Assembly (NCBI GenBank): GCA_001604105.1
Contig: LVAQ01000022.1
Location: 60,343-124,342 of the forward strand
DNA length: 64,000 bases
Source: Clostridiales bacterium Firm_11
GTDB lineage: Bacteria > Bacillota > Clostridia > Christensenellales > Aristaeellaceae
Reading direction: 5' to 3'
Below, one piece after another: positions 27,101 to 33,868 of the stretch. Each line of letters starts with the position of its first letter. Positions within the stretch are counted from its first letter, which is position 1. The position numbers and the translations under genes are program-made. Under the pieces are notes generated by a model. The model was given only the letters and a program-made list of their open reading frames with translations. It made no database searches and was not told the origin of the DNA.

Positions 27101-27788
27101 GAACGAGTTTTTGATGGATGCTTTCTTTGCCGAGCATGGCGAGAGCGTTGCAGAAGTGATGGCTTTCGCCCGTTCGCAGGGGCGCGTGAGCCTGCTGGAA
27201 AGCCTGCTCCTGCTGAATTTCGGGTTTTTGTTCCGCTTGTGCGGCGAGCTGCTGGAGCGCTGCAATATGGATGAAGCGACGCGCGCGCAGCTGCGGCCGC
27301 GCATGGAAATCTGCGTGGCGGGCGGCGGCGGGCAGTTTCTGAAGTACTTTGATGACGCGACGCGCCAGAAACTCTACGAGATTGCAAAATCCGGCTTGAG
27401 CAAGGACCATCCGCTGACGGATCTGCTGCTGGTGCAAAGCCGCGAGCCCAAGCAGGAGGTCGCCATCGGCCTTTTGACGGAGGACAGCCGCCTGCGCAGC
27501 ACGGTACAGGGCGCGGATGCGCCCGCGCAGGCCGTGCCCGCGCCCATGGAGCGGCGCCGCGCGTTGCTGAAGGATTATGTGACCGCGTTTTACGCGGCGT
27601 TTCCCATGGCGGGGCAAAAATTGATGGCAAACGCCTTTGACGCGATGGGCAGTACGCGCGCGGCGACATTGAAGCCTGCCGCGGAGATGGAACTGGAAGC
27701 GATTTTGGATAATGAGCTGGCCAGCGGGGAAGAGTTCAGCGGCTATGTGCGCGCGTTTGCGGCCATGAAGCGGCTTTGGAAGATGTAG
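24162..27788 (+). CDS. Large actin/Hsp70-fold ATPase protein (SrfB-like)
   Basis: A 1208-residue protein. The first about 680 residues match nothing I know. From residue 690 the actin/Hsp70 ATPase motifs appear in order: phosphate-1 VDFGSNATT (690-698), phosphate-2 MDVGGGTTD (901-909) and adenosine motif VAGGGGQF (about 1052-1059). The overall plan, a big protein with a C-terminal Hsp70-like ATPase, resembles proteins annotated as virulence factor SrfB, but I cannot confirm that family by eye. ATG 24162 overlaps the tubulin-like stop by four bases, with GAGGAGG eight bases upstream. Possible roles are a filament, a switch or a chaperone for the tubulin-like partner. It lacks a signal peptide and membrane helices. 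Confidence 0.75.
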   Translation: MKRTRKDERKAALDRKTTYLTLLPTMDEGFHTGYQTRAGIVSDGNQKPHEWLESVARNMLTPGEDVGYSIPDVLAGEAQLRRLMRLPYEDAMRHQEMVDWRGTLAMLLLWDCWAQDATWPLLECQNMLTDEGGAFLHGVKAALPPERAAFGLWLFTLSITRDGVPEKKAVGMLSPAVALAPAANAGDLSDYLPDTVRWYNRARRRFEDPCPLLTEEDRARLLQRLRYVQALNERAELNSPLYAADASLCGLIDQFIGDLLSRRGSFRERLEAGDPHAARELYIRALAVCGLKEVTALQGLARRDDPLALTDLAKNPLLSRLSHADADAPAELGGVSVITYTFHGKAFAIESPLYLLEPANAPGEQETLRRLWQEASLPLQFDGEWNRAVAKRFVGLANRLTGRLGASRRVIALLREWSVQRAGFREAGERAIALQLPLTDVPATLPRLTRELVGLEDVHTLTHAFSDCLLLCEGVPPFEDARLNGQCTVHGAQRWYAVPPIGHALMQWLSRAADAEEEELFRPAIPAASFHFEAFEEDGVHKVRAHMQLTRRRRVDGAAYQNRIELSRVFTVSAAFAQGAAVPVPTRELPTVRLWPAARVRGGQWQAYYVLTQRPDMVDVTVPDANGFMQGQPRRAMEEAEQEERRWHVARVTMWPLYVGLSRGKLSLGALPNDDAPLQLKREAPAALAVDFGSNATTVMLRQGEHIRPAALDAGLLKTLLQGRGVDDLRLPDEFLPARLYRSQTQPATFVSAMEMFGDDETRWQQPLIDGHIYYPPDMLALLRKNANALYYGLKWGDEPYVVQCVRLFLKQVMVQGALAARLAGSPSLTWRVSMPNAMPLYRQEAYLETVRGLSREVAAETGMPLTAGVPAVLFASENQADGLYFRSRNEVNAVSGFLNMDVGGGTTDLSVWLGGAPYAAAEASLLLGCRQILFDSLAEHRREAFEADFATAAEPLRALVLEMSRSFAGGLASLRVRQKNEFLMDAFFAEHGESVAEVMAFARSQGRVSLLESLLLLNFGFLFRLCGELLERCNMDEATRAQLRPRMEICVAGGGGQFLKYFDDATRQKLYEIAKSGLSKDHPLTDLLLVQSREPKQEVAIGLLTEDSRLRSTVQGADAPAQAVPAPMERRRALLKDYVTAFYAAFPMAGQKLMANAFDAMGSTRAATLKPAAEMELEAILDNELASGEEFSGYVRAFAAMKRLWKM

Positions 27789-27835
27789 CCCACAAGATGG
27801 CGCATAGACAAAAACCCCCGCCGCAGCGGTGAAGG

Positions 27836-28260
27836 GTCAAGGGGCGTTGCCCCTTGCGGGGCTTGGGCACCGGAAGAGAGCGTGTGCCCTGTGGGCACCG
27901 GAAGAGAGCGTGTGCCCTGTGGGCACTTCGCCGAAGGCGAAAGCGAACTGGAGGTGGCCTGTTCCACAAGTGAGGTGCACGACAGTGCACCTCGCGCCAA
28001 TGGAACAGGCGGGGTCGAAAGACTTCGCCGAAGGCGAAAGCGAACTGGAGGTGGCCTGTTTCACAAGCGAGGTGCACGACAGTGCGCCTCGCGCCAATGG
28101 AACAGGCGGGGTCGTAAGACTTCGCCGAAGGCGAAAGCGAACTGGAGGTGGCCTGTTTCACAAGCGAGGTGCACGACAGTGCGCCTCGCGCCAATGGAAC
28201 AGGCGGGGTCGAAAGACTTCGCCGAAGGCGAAAGCGAACTGGAGGTCAGAGGTTTAACAA
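27836..28260 (+). repeat. 97-bp tandem hairpin array plus 31-bp duplication
   Basis: ACTTCGCCGAAGGCGAAAGC recurs at 27925, 28022, 28119 and 28216, exactly 97 bases apart. Each unit contains a hairpin TTCGCC-GAA-GGCGAA and a larger one with outer arms GCCTGTT/AACAGGC and inner arms such as GCGAGGTGCAC/GTGCGCCTCGC. Between units the inner stem changes in matched ways (TGCAC/GTGCA against TGCAC/GTGCG), so pairing is kept. Before it, GGGCACCGGAAGAGAGCGTG is duplicated at 31-base spacing, and AAGGGGC/GCCCCTT forms a hairpin like the CAGGGGT/ACCCCTG one at 2829-2845. Confidence 0.85.
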
Positions 28261-28690
28261 GCACAGGGCACGGCAGTGCCGTGTGCGCCGATTAAACCGA
28301 GTGGGCCAGCGCCCCAACGTTCCCTCCCAAAAACCCGCGTAGCGAGCGAACACCCCGAAGGGCTATGAGGCGAGCGGCAACAGCATATTGTAAGGACGTA
28401 TCAAAACGAAAGCGCCGCAGTGTAAACCTGCGGCGATCAATCAGTCGAAAAATTGAGTCCAAGGCTAGTAACGCTGATCAGGGAACAGGCGGGGTCGAAA
28501 GACTTCGCCGAAGGCGAAAGCGAACTGGAGGTGAGAGGTTTAACAAGCACAGGGCACGGTAGTGCCATATGCGCCGATTAAACCGAGTGGGCAAGCGCCC
28601 CAACGTCCCCCCCAAGAACCCGCGTAGCGAGCGAACAGCTCGAAGGGCGATGAGGCGAGCGGCAACAACACATTGTAACAATTCCTTGAT
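28215..28690 (+). repeat. Two copies of a composite hairpin repeat
   Basis: A unit of about 180 bases (28215-28390 and again 28495-28690, about 286 bases apart) consists of the TTCGCC/GGCGAA hairpin, a long hairpin with arms GGTTTAA/TTAAACC and inner GGCAC/GTGCC, a GGGC..GCCC stretch, and the GCGAGCGAACA..GCGAGCGGCAACA block also found near 2895-2950. The 100 bases between the copies carry another hairpin, CGCCGCAG/CTGCGGCG near 28411-28434. No gene is visible from 27789 to 28971. Confidence 0.8.
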
Positions 28691-28810
28691 CATCCCAAAA
28701 AGCACCAGAGCGCATTGCCTCCTGGCGCTTCTTTTGTTTGCTCCTTACATGCATTTACTTTGCCTTCATCATACGCCTGCTCACCGCCGCTTGCCCGCAT
28801 CGCCCCTTTG

Positions 28811-28865
28811 GCATGCCCCGCCAAAGGGTTTCGCGCTTTGGAAACCCGACAAGGGTCAGTGCCCC
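28811..28865 (-). repeat. Inverted relative of the 20.6-21.1 kb repeat
   Basis: The minus strand contains GTTTCCAAAGC, GAAACCCTTTGGCGGG in the same order and spacing as in the 171-bp array units at 20845-20880, so a part of that repeat is dispersed and lies here in the opposite orientation. Confidence 0.6.
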
Positions 28866-28911
28866 TTGAGGCCGCCTATTTTGCTTTGGCTGTAACCCGT
28901 CGCCGCAGGCT

Positions 28912-28940
28912 TTGACAGCCGCCGTGAAGTGTTATACAAT
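28912..28940 (+). promoter_or_regulatory. Promoter of murB-rapZ
   Basis: TTGACA (28912-28917), 17-base spacer, TACAAT (28935-28940), 31 bases before the murB start. Confidence 0.75.
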
Positions 28941-28971
28941 GATGACAAATCACGCAAAGGGAGGGTTGCCT

Positions 28972-29925
28972 GTGGAAGAAGCCGTGCGCGCCGAACTTTT
29001 AGAGGCGTTGCGCCCGCTTTGTAAGCGCAAAACGCTCCTGGAGAACGTTCCGCTGAGCAGCTACACCACCCTGGGCGTGGGCGGCGCCGCGGAAATCTTT
29101 TGCGAAGTGACGGCCGCCGAGCAGCTCAAGGAAGTGCTTCGCATTGCGTGGCGGCTCAGCGTGCCGGTTACGGTGCTGGGCAATGGGTCAAACACACTGG
29201 TGCGGGACGGGGGCGTGCCCGGGCTTACCCTGCATATCGGCGAGGGGATGGCAGAAGTCAGCCAGCCTGTGCCGTTGCCGGATGGGCGTATGGCCATTAC
29301 GGCGCAGGCGGGCGCATCGCTTGCTAGGCTTGCCAACGCCGCCGCGGATGCTTCACTTACGGGGCTTGAGTTTGCGGGTGGCATACCGGGCACGGTGGGC
29401 GGCGCGGTTGCCATGAACGCCGGCGCGTATGGCGGCGAGATCAGCGATGTGCTGCTGGGCGCGACCTGCGTTTCCCTGAGCGGGGAGAGCAGCCACTACA
29501 CCAAGGATGACATGCGTTTTGCCTACCGCACAAGCAGGCTGAACGACCCCCGGGCGCCCCGGGAGATACTCGTGAGCGCGACCTTTGCGCTGGCTTTGGG
29601 GGATGGCGACGCCATCCGCGTGGCGATGCGGGAGTTTAACGCCCGCAGGCGCGAAAAACAACCCTTGACCATGCCCTGCTGCGGCAGCACCTTCAAACGC
29701 CCGCAAGGCGGTTTTGCGGGCACGCTCATCGAAAACTGCGGGCTCAAGGGCCTGCGCGTGGGCGGCGCCAGCGTGAGCATGCAGCACGCGGGGTTTCTGA
29801 TTAACGATGAAAACGGCAACGCGAGCGATTATCTGGCGCTGATTGCAAAGGTGCAGCAAACCGTATGGGAGAAAACCGGCGTGATGCTGGAGCCGGAGGT
29901 GCGCATCATCGGCGTGGATCCCTGA
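28972..29925 (+). CDS. murB: UDP-N-acetylenolpyruvoylglucosamine reductase
   Basis: MurB reduces UDP-GlcNAc-enolpyruvate to UDP-MurNAc with FAD and NADPH, the second committed step of peptidoglycan synthesis. The 317-residue protein shows TTLGVGGAAEIF near 34, VLGNGSNTLVRDGG near 70, the FAD-binding GLEFAGGIPGTVGGAVAMNAGAYG split around residue 130, and PCCGSTFKRP, with the proton-donating Ser. It ends LEPEVRIIG, as usual for type IIa MurB. I start at GTG 28972, six bases after AAAGGGAGG; earlier codons of the open frame lie inside the promoter. rapZ follows 47 bases downstream. Confidence 0.96.
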   Translation: MEEAVRAELLEALRPLCKRKTLLENVPLSSYTTLGVGGAAEIFCEVTAAEQLKEVLRIAWRLSVPVTVLGNGSNTLVRDGGVPGLTLHIGEGMAEVSQPVPLPDGRMAITAQAGASLARLANAAADASLTGLEFAGGIPGTVGGAVAMNAGAYGGEISDVLLGATCVSLSGESSHYTKDDMRFAYRTSRLNDPRAPREILVSATFALALGDGDAIRVAMREFNARRREKQPLTMPCCGSTFKRPQGGFAGTLIENCGLKGLRVGGASVSMQHAGFLINDENGNASDYLALIAKVQQTVWEKTGVMLEPEVRIIGVDP

Positions 29926-29972
29926 GCGCACAGCCCGCGGGAACCCCCGTTGAATGAAACAGGAGGAGACGG

Positions 29973-30866
29973 ATGCAATTTTTAATCGTAACTGGGCTCA
30001 GCGGTGCGGGCAAGACGGTTGCCATCCGCACGCTGGAGGATCTGGGCGCGCTGTGTGTGGATAACCTGCCGCCCATGATGCTGGTGCCTTTCATGGAAGC
30101 CTGCAAAGCGGGCAACATCAGCAGGCCGCTGGTCGCCATCGCGGTGGACATCCGCTCGGGCGAGTTTTTTGACGCCAAGGCTGTGGTCAAGATGATTGAT
30201 GAGGCGCGCAGCGTTGGCTTTACCATCGACACGCTGTTTATTGAAGCCAACGAGGCCATGCTGCTCAACCGCTATAAGGAAACCAGGCGGGAACACCCGC
30301 TGGCCAAAGAAGGCATGAGTCTGGAGCAGGCGATCAGCGCGGAACGCAGCCGCCTGCAACCGCTGCGGGAGACGGCCAACCATCTGGTGGACACCAGCGA
30401 GCTGAAAATCAGCGCGTTGCAAAGCAAACTGCGGGAGATTGCCAAGCAGGCGGGCGAAGAGCCCAATTTGCGGGTGGAGATTTTGAGCTTTGGCTTCAAG
30501 CGCGGCATTCCACGTGATGGTGATTTGGTTTTTGACGTTCGCTTTCTGCCCAATCCCTTTTACATTCCGGAGCTTGGGCACCACACGGGGCAGGATCAGG
30601 ATGTGCGCGACTATGTGCTTACGCACCCTGTAACGCAGGAATTTTTAGCGAAATGCATGGATATGATCGCGTTTTTGCTGCCGCATTATGTGAGCGAGGG
30701 CAAACACCGGCTGGTGATTGCCATCGGGTGCACGGGAGGCGCGCACCGTAGCGTGGCCATTGCGGAATACATCTGCGAGCAGCTTACCAGGCTTGGGCAA
30801 CGCGCGACGGTCACCCATCGGGATTTGGCCATCGAGCAGGCGCACTGGGCCAGCGGCAAGCAGTAA
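29973..30866 (+). CDS. rapZ: RapZ/YvcJ family nucleotide-binding protein
   Basis: A 297-residue P-loop protein of the RapZ (YvcJ) family. Walker A GLSGAGKT is at residues 8-15, VDNLPP near 29, and the C-terminal domain carries GCTGGAHRSVAIAEYI, the family signature. In E. coli RapZ guides RNase E to a small RNA and senses amino-sugar precursors; in Firmicutes YvcJ affects competence and its exact role is unsettled. The pairing with murB is the common Firmicutes arrangement, but the usual following genes yvcK and whiA are missing; a repeat array follows instead. AGGAGGAG precedes the ATG. Confidence 0.95.
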   Translation: MQFLIVTGLSGAGKTVAIRTLEDLGALCVDNLPPMMLVPFMEACKAGNISRPLVAIAVDIRSGEFFDAKAVVKMIDEARSVGFTIDTLFIEANEAMLLNRYKETRREHPLAKEGMSLEQAISAERSRLQPLRETANHLVDTSELKISALQSKLREIAKQAGEEPNLRVEILSFGFKRGIPRDGDLVFDVRFLPNPFYIPELGHHTGQDQDVRDYVLTHPVTQEFLAKCMDMIAFLLPHYVSEGKHRLVIAIGCTGGAHRSVAIAEYICEQLTRLGQRATVTHRDLAIEQAHWASGKQ

Positions 30867-31036
30867 AGGTGTTTGCGCGGCAACGCGGCGGTGGGTGCGA
30901 TTCGTGAGCGTAGGCTTCCCTTGGAAGGGCTGATGCAGTTTCGCCGTGAGCATGGCGCGTGTAACACGGCATTCAAACTGCCGATGCGCCCGCATGGGAA
31001 CAAGGTTTGACATGGGAAGAAGCTGCGTAAATGTAG

Positions 31037-31074
31037 AAACAGAGGTAGCGGGGGTTCCCGCTTACCTCTGTTTT
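31037..31074. terminator. Bidirectional terminator, rapZ-proximal copy
   Basis: AAACAGAGGTAGCGGG pairs with CCCGCTTACCTCTGTTTT; T-runs on both strands allow use by rapZ and by minus-strand transcripts. Near-identical hairpins recur at about 31194-31232, 31352-31390 and 31508-31547, one in each repeat unit. Confidence 0.9.
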
Positions 31075-31507
31075 GCTGTTTAGGATTCCAGCGCCAGTTT
31101 CGCCGCGCGCGCCGCGAGTAACACGGCATTGAAACTGCCGATGCGCCCGCATGGGAGCAAGCTTTGACATGGGATGAAGTTTCGTGTATGTAAAAAACAG
31201 AGGTAGCGGGGATTGCCGCTTACCTCTGTTTTGCTTTTTAGGATTCCAGCGCCGGTTTTGCGGCGCGCGGTGCGAGTAACACGGCATTGAAACTGCCGAT
31301 GCGCCCGCATGGGAACAAGGTTTGACATGGGAAGAAGCTGCGTAAATGTAGAAACAGAGGTGGCGGGGGTTCCCGCTTACCTCTGTTTTGCTGTTTAGGA
31401 TTTCAGCGCCAGTTTCGCGGCGCGTGGCGCGAGTAACACGGCATTGAAACTGCCGATGCGCCCGCAGGGGAGCAAGGTTTGACATGGGAAGAAGCTGCGT
31501 AAATGTA

Positions 31508-31547
31508 AAAACAGAGGTAGCGGGGATTGCCGCTTACCTCTGTTTTG
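31508..31547. terminator. Bidirectional terminator, racemase-proximal copy
   Basis: The same hairpin as at 31037-31074, located 5 bases beyond the racemase stop codon on the minus strand; it is the first of the series met by that transcript. Confidence 0.9.
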
Positions 31548-31551
31548 CTTT

Positions 31552-32244
31552 TTAGGATTCCAGCGCCAACTCCGCCGCGCGCGCCGCGTGCACCAGCGTG
31601 GTATCCACCAGCGGGACGGGCGTATCCGCCTGGGAAACCAGCATGCCGATCTCCGTACAGCCCAGAACCACGGCCTGCGCGCCAGCATCCGCCATGAGAC
31701 GGATTACGTCTAAATAGGCCTGTTTGCTCTGCGCAACGTGTTTGCCAAAGCAAAGCTCCTCAAAGATGACGCGGTGTATCATCGCCCGCTCCGGCGCGGC
31801 GGGGATATCCACGGCGATGCCGCGCGAGATGAGCCGCTGCTTGTAAAAATCCTGCTCCATGGTGTAGCGCGTGCCCAGCAGCGCCACGCGGCGCACGCCC
31901 TGCGCCAGCAGCGCATCGGCGGTGGCATCGGCAATGTGGATGAAGGGCACGCGGATGGCCGCGGTAATCTGCTCGCTGCATTTGTGCATGGTGTTGGTGC
32001 CCAGCAGCACAAAATCCGCGCCGCCGCGCTCCAGGCGGGCGGCGGCATCCGCCAGCAGCTCGCCCACGCGCGCCCAGTCTTCCTTGCGCTGCGCCTGTTC
32101 CACTTCGGCAAAATCCACCGAGTACAACAGCACTTTGGCGCTGTGGTAGCCGCCCAGCGTATGGTTTATCTTTTCATTGATGACCTGATAATAGGTTACC
32201 GTGCTCTCCCAGCTCATACCGCCGATTAGGCCGATGGTTTTCAT
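31552..32244 (-). CDS. Aspartate/glutamate racemase family protein, YgeA-like
   Basis: A 230-residue member of the PLP-independent Asp/Glu racemase superfamily. It opens MKTIGLIGGMSWESTVTYY and contains LLGTNTMHK near 79, HIADAT, LLGTRYTMEQDFY and VVLGCTEIGMLV near 190; this is strikingly like E. coli YgeA, a broad-specificity amino acid racemase that has Thr in place of the first catalytic Cys (here Thr in GTNTMH) while the second Cys (GCTE) is kept. I start at ATG 32244, which gives the family N-terminus; the ribosome site GCGGGGGA is weak. Pieces of its 3' end are amplified in the array downstream. Substrate is inferred only from similarity. Confidence 0.9.
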   Translation of the reverse strand: MKTIGLIGGMSWESTVTYYQVINEKINHTLGGYHSAKVLLYSVDFAEVEQAQRKEDWARVGELLADAAARLERGGADFVLLGTNTMHKCSEQITAAIRVPFIHIADATADALLAQGVRRVALLGTRYTMEQDFYKQRLISRGIAVDIPAAPERAMIHRVIFEELCFGKHVAQSKQAYLDVIRLMADAGAQAVVLGCTEIGMLVSQADTPVPLVDTTLVHAARAAELALES

Positions 32245-32386
32245 GCGCGTTCCCCCGCTTTCTTGTGAGGCATTGTACCGCGCAGGGCGCGCGCCGTCAA
32301 GGGCGCTCTGTTTGACAAACCGCATGCCCCATGGTATGCTTGGGCGAAGGAAACCCTATCATATCAGGCTTTTGGAGGCGTCGCAG

Positions 32387-33349
32387 ATGAAGATTGCCGT
32401 GCTTGTGCCCTGCTACAACGAGGCCAAAACCATTGCCAAGGTGGTGCGGGATTACCGCGCGGCGCTCCCCGAGGCGGATATCTATGTTTATGATAACAAT
32501 TCCACCGATGGCACCGCCGCGCTGGCCAAAGAGGCGGGCGCGATTGTTTGTCATGAGCGCATGCAGGGCAAGGGCAATGTGATACGCGCCATGTTTCGCC
32601 AAATTGAGGCGGATGCGTACCTGATGACCGATGGGGACGATACCTACCCCGCCGAGCATGCCCGTGAGATGGTGGATCTGGTGCTGTATGACAAGGTGGA
32701 TATGGTGGTGGGTGACCGCCTTGGCTCCACCTACTTTACCGTAAACAAACGGCCTTTTCACAACGTGGGCAACCGGCTGGTGCGCGTGCTGGTCAACCGT
32801 ATTTTCCGCGGGAACATTGCCGATCTGATGACCGGCTACCGCGCCTTTAGCGATCAGTTTGTCAAATCTTTCCCCGTGCTTTCCAAGGGCTTTGAAATCG
32901 AAACGGAAATGAGCATCCACGCGCTGGATAAGAACCTTTCCATCCAGAGTGTGAAAGTGGACTACCGCGACCGCCCCGCGGACAGCCACAGCAAGCTGAA
33001 CACCTACACCGACGGCCTGCGCGTGCTGCGCACGGTGGGCATGCTTTACAAGGAATACAGGCCGCTTTCGTTCTTTGGCATCTTCGCGCTGTTTTTCTTC
33101 CTGCTGGGGGGCATCCTGTTCATCCCGGTGATGCTGGAGTACATCGCCACGGGGCTGGTGCCGCGTTTCCCAACGCTGATTGTATCCGGCGTTATGGAAA
33201 TGCTGAGCATGCTCATGCTGGTGTGCGGCCTCATTTTGGATACCGTTGCCAAGAAACACCGCCAGTTGTTTGAGGTGAACCTGAACATGCTGCACATGCT
33301 GCGCACGCTGCGCGGCGGCGAGCGTGGGGAAGGCCAGCCTAAACCCTGA
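32387..33349 (+). CDS. GT2 glycosyltransferase with C-terminal membrane anchor
   Basis: A 320-residue family 2 glycosyltransferase of the polyprenyl-phosphate sugar synthase type. MKIAVLVPCYNEAKTI is the standard N-terminus, MTDGDDTYPAEH holds the DxD-like metal site near residue 85, and MTGYRAFSDQFVKSFPVLSKGFEIETEM is the DPM1-like acceptor region. Two hydrophobic helices follow (about 230-257 and 266-290), as in GtrB-like enzymes that make sugar-phosphate-undecaprenol. GGAGG lies 10 bases before the ATG. The next gene is a DUF6020 membrane protein that could use such lipid-linked sugar; between them the gene junction is amplified four-fold. Confidence 0.9.
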   Translation: MKIAVLVPCYNEAKTIAKVVRDYRAALPEADIYVYDNNSTDGTAALAKEAGAIVCHERMQGKGNVIRAMFRQIEADAYLMTDGDDTYPAEHAREMVDLVLYDKVDMVVGDRLGSTYFTVNKRPFHNVGNRLVRVLVNRIFRGNIADLMTGYRAFSDQFVKSFPVLSKGFEIETEMSIHALDKNLSIQSVKVDYRDRPADSHSKLNTYTDGLRVLRTVGMLYKEYRPLSFFGIFALFFFLLGGILFIPVMLEYIATGLVPRFPTLIVSGVMEMLSMLMLVCGLILDTVAKKHRQLFEVNLNMLHMLRTLRGGERGEGQPKP

Positions 33350-33868
33350 TGCGCCTGCCCGAAACCAGCAACGCGGGCGAACGATCTAGCCGCATGATTG
33401 AAGGAGCAAGCCATGAAAACAAGTGGCCGTAAGACTGTATTCCCCTATTGAACATGCTGCGTGGCGGCGAGCGTGGGGAAGGCCAGCCCAAGCCCTGATG
33501 CGCCTGCCCGAAACCAGCAACGCGGGAGAACGATCTAGCCGCATGATTGAAGGAGCAAGCCATGAAAACAAGTGGCCGTAAGACTGTATTCCCCTATTGC
33601 ACATGCTGCGCACGCTGCGCGGCGGCGAGCGTGGGGAAGGCCAGCCCAAACCCTGATGCGCCTGCCCCAAACCAGCAACGCGGGAGAATGATCAAGCCGC
33701 ATGATGGAAGGAGCAAGCCATGAAAACAAGTGGCCGTAAGACTGTATTCCCCTATTGAACATGCTGCGCGGCGGTGAGCGTGGGGAAGGCCAGCCCAAGC
33801 CCTGATGCGCCTGCCCGAAACCAGCAACGCGGGAGAACGATCTAGCCGCATGATTAAAGGAGCAAGCC
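33300..33868 (+). repeat. 149/158-bp tandem array of the GT2-DUF6020 gene junction
   Basis: The segment from the last about 15 codons of the GT2 gene through its stop, the intergenic region, ribosome site AAGGAG and the first 12 codons of the DUF6020 gene is repeated: MKTSGRKTVFPY starts occur at 33413, 33562 and 33720 before the real start at 33869 (periods 149, 158, 149). In copies 1 and 3 the twelfth codon runs directly into TGA, giving 12-codon mini-frames with good ribosome sites; copy 2 runs on into the next unit. Point differences show that the copies are not new. Confidence 0.92.

Larger units (their letters stand above)
30950..31551 (-). repeat. 157-bp tandem array carrying racemase 3' ends and terminators (4 copies)
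   Basis: TAACACGGCATT.AAACTGCC recurs at 30962, 31119, 31277 and 31434 (periods 157-158). Read on the minus strand each full unit contains a copy of the last codons of the adjacent racemase gene (ending ..LALES and stop), then a long hairpin terminator (AACAGAGGTA/TACCTCTGTT with an inner GCGGG/CCCGC), then about 90 bases of spacer. The gene-end copies are diverged by a few bases from the real end at 31552-31590. The array fills the gap between convergent rapZ and racemase genes. Confidence 0.9.

Noticed and set aside
28715..28915. Small open frame with a hydrophobic start just before murB
   Set aside because: It overlaps the inverted repeat and the murB promoter, and has no ribosome site.
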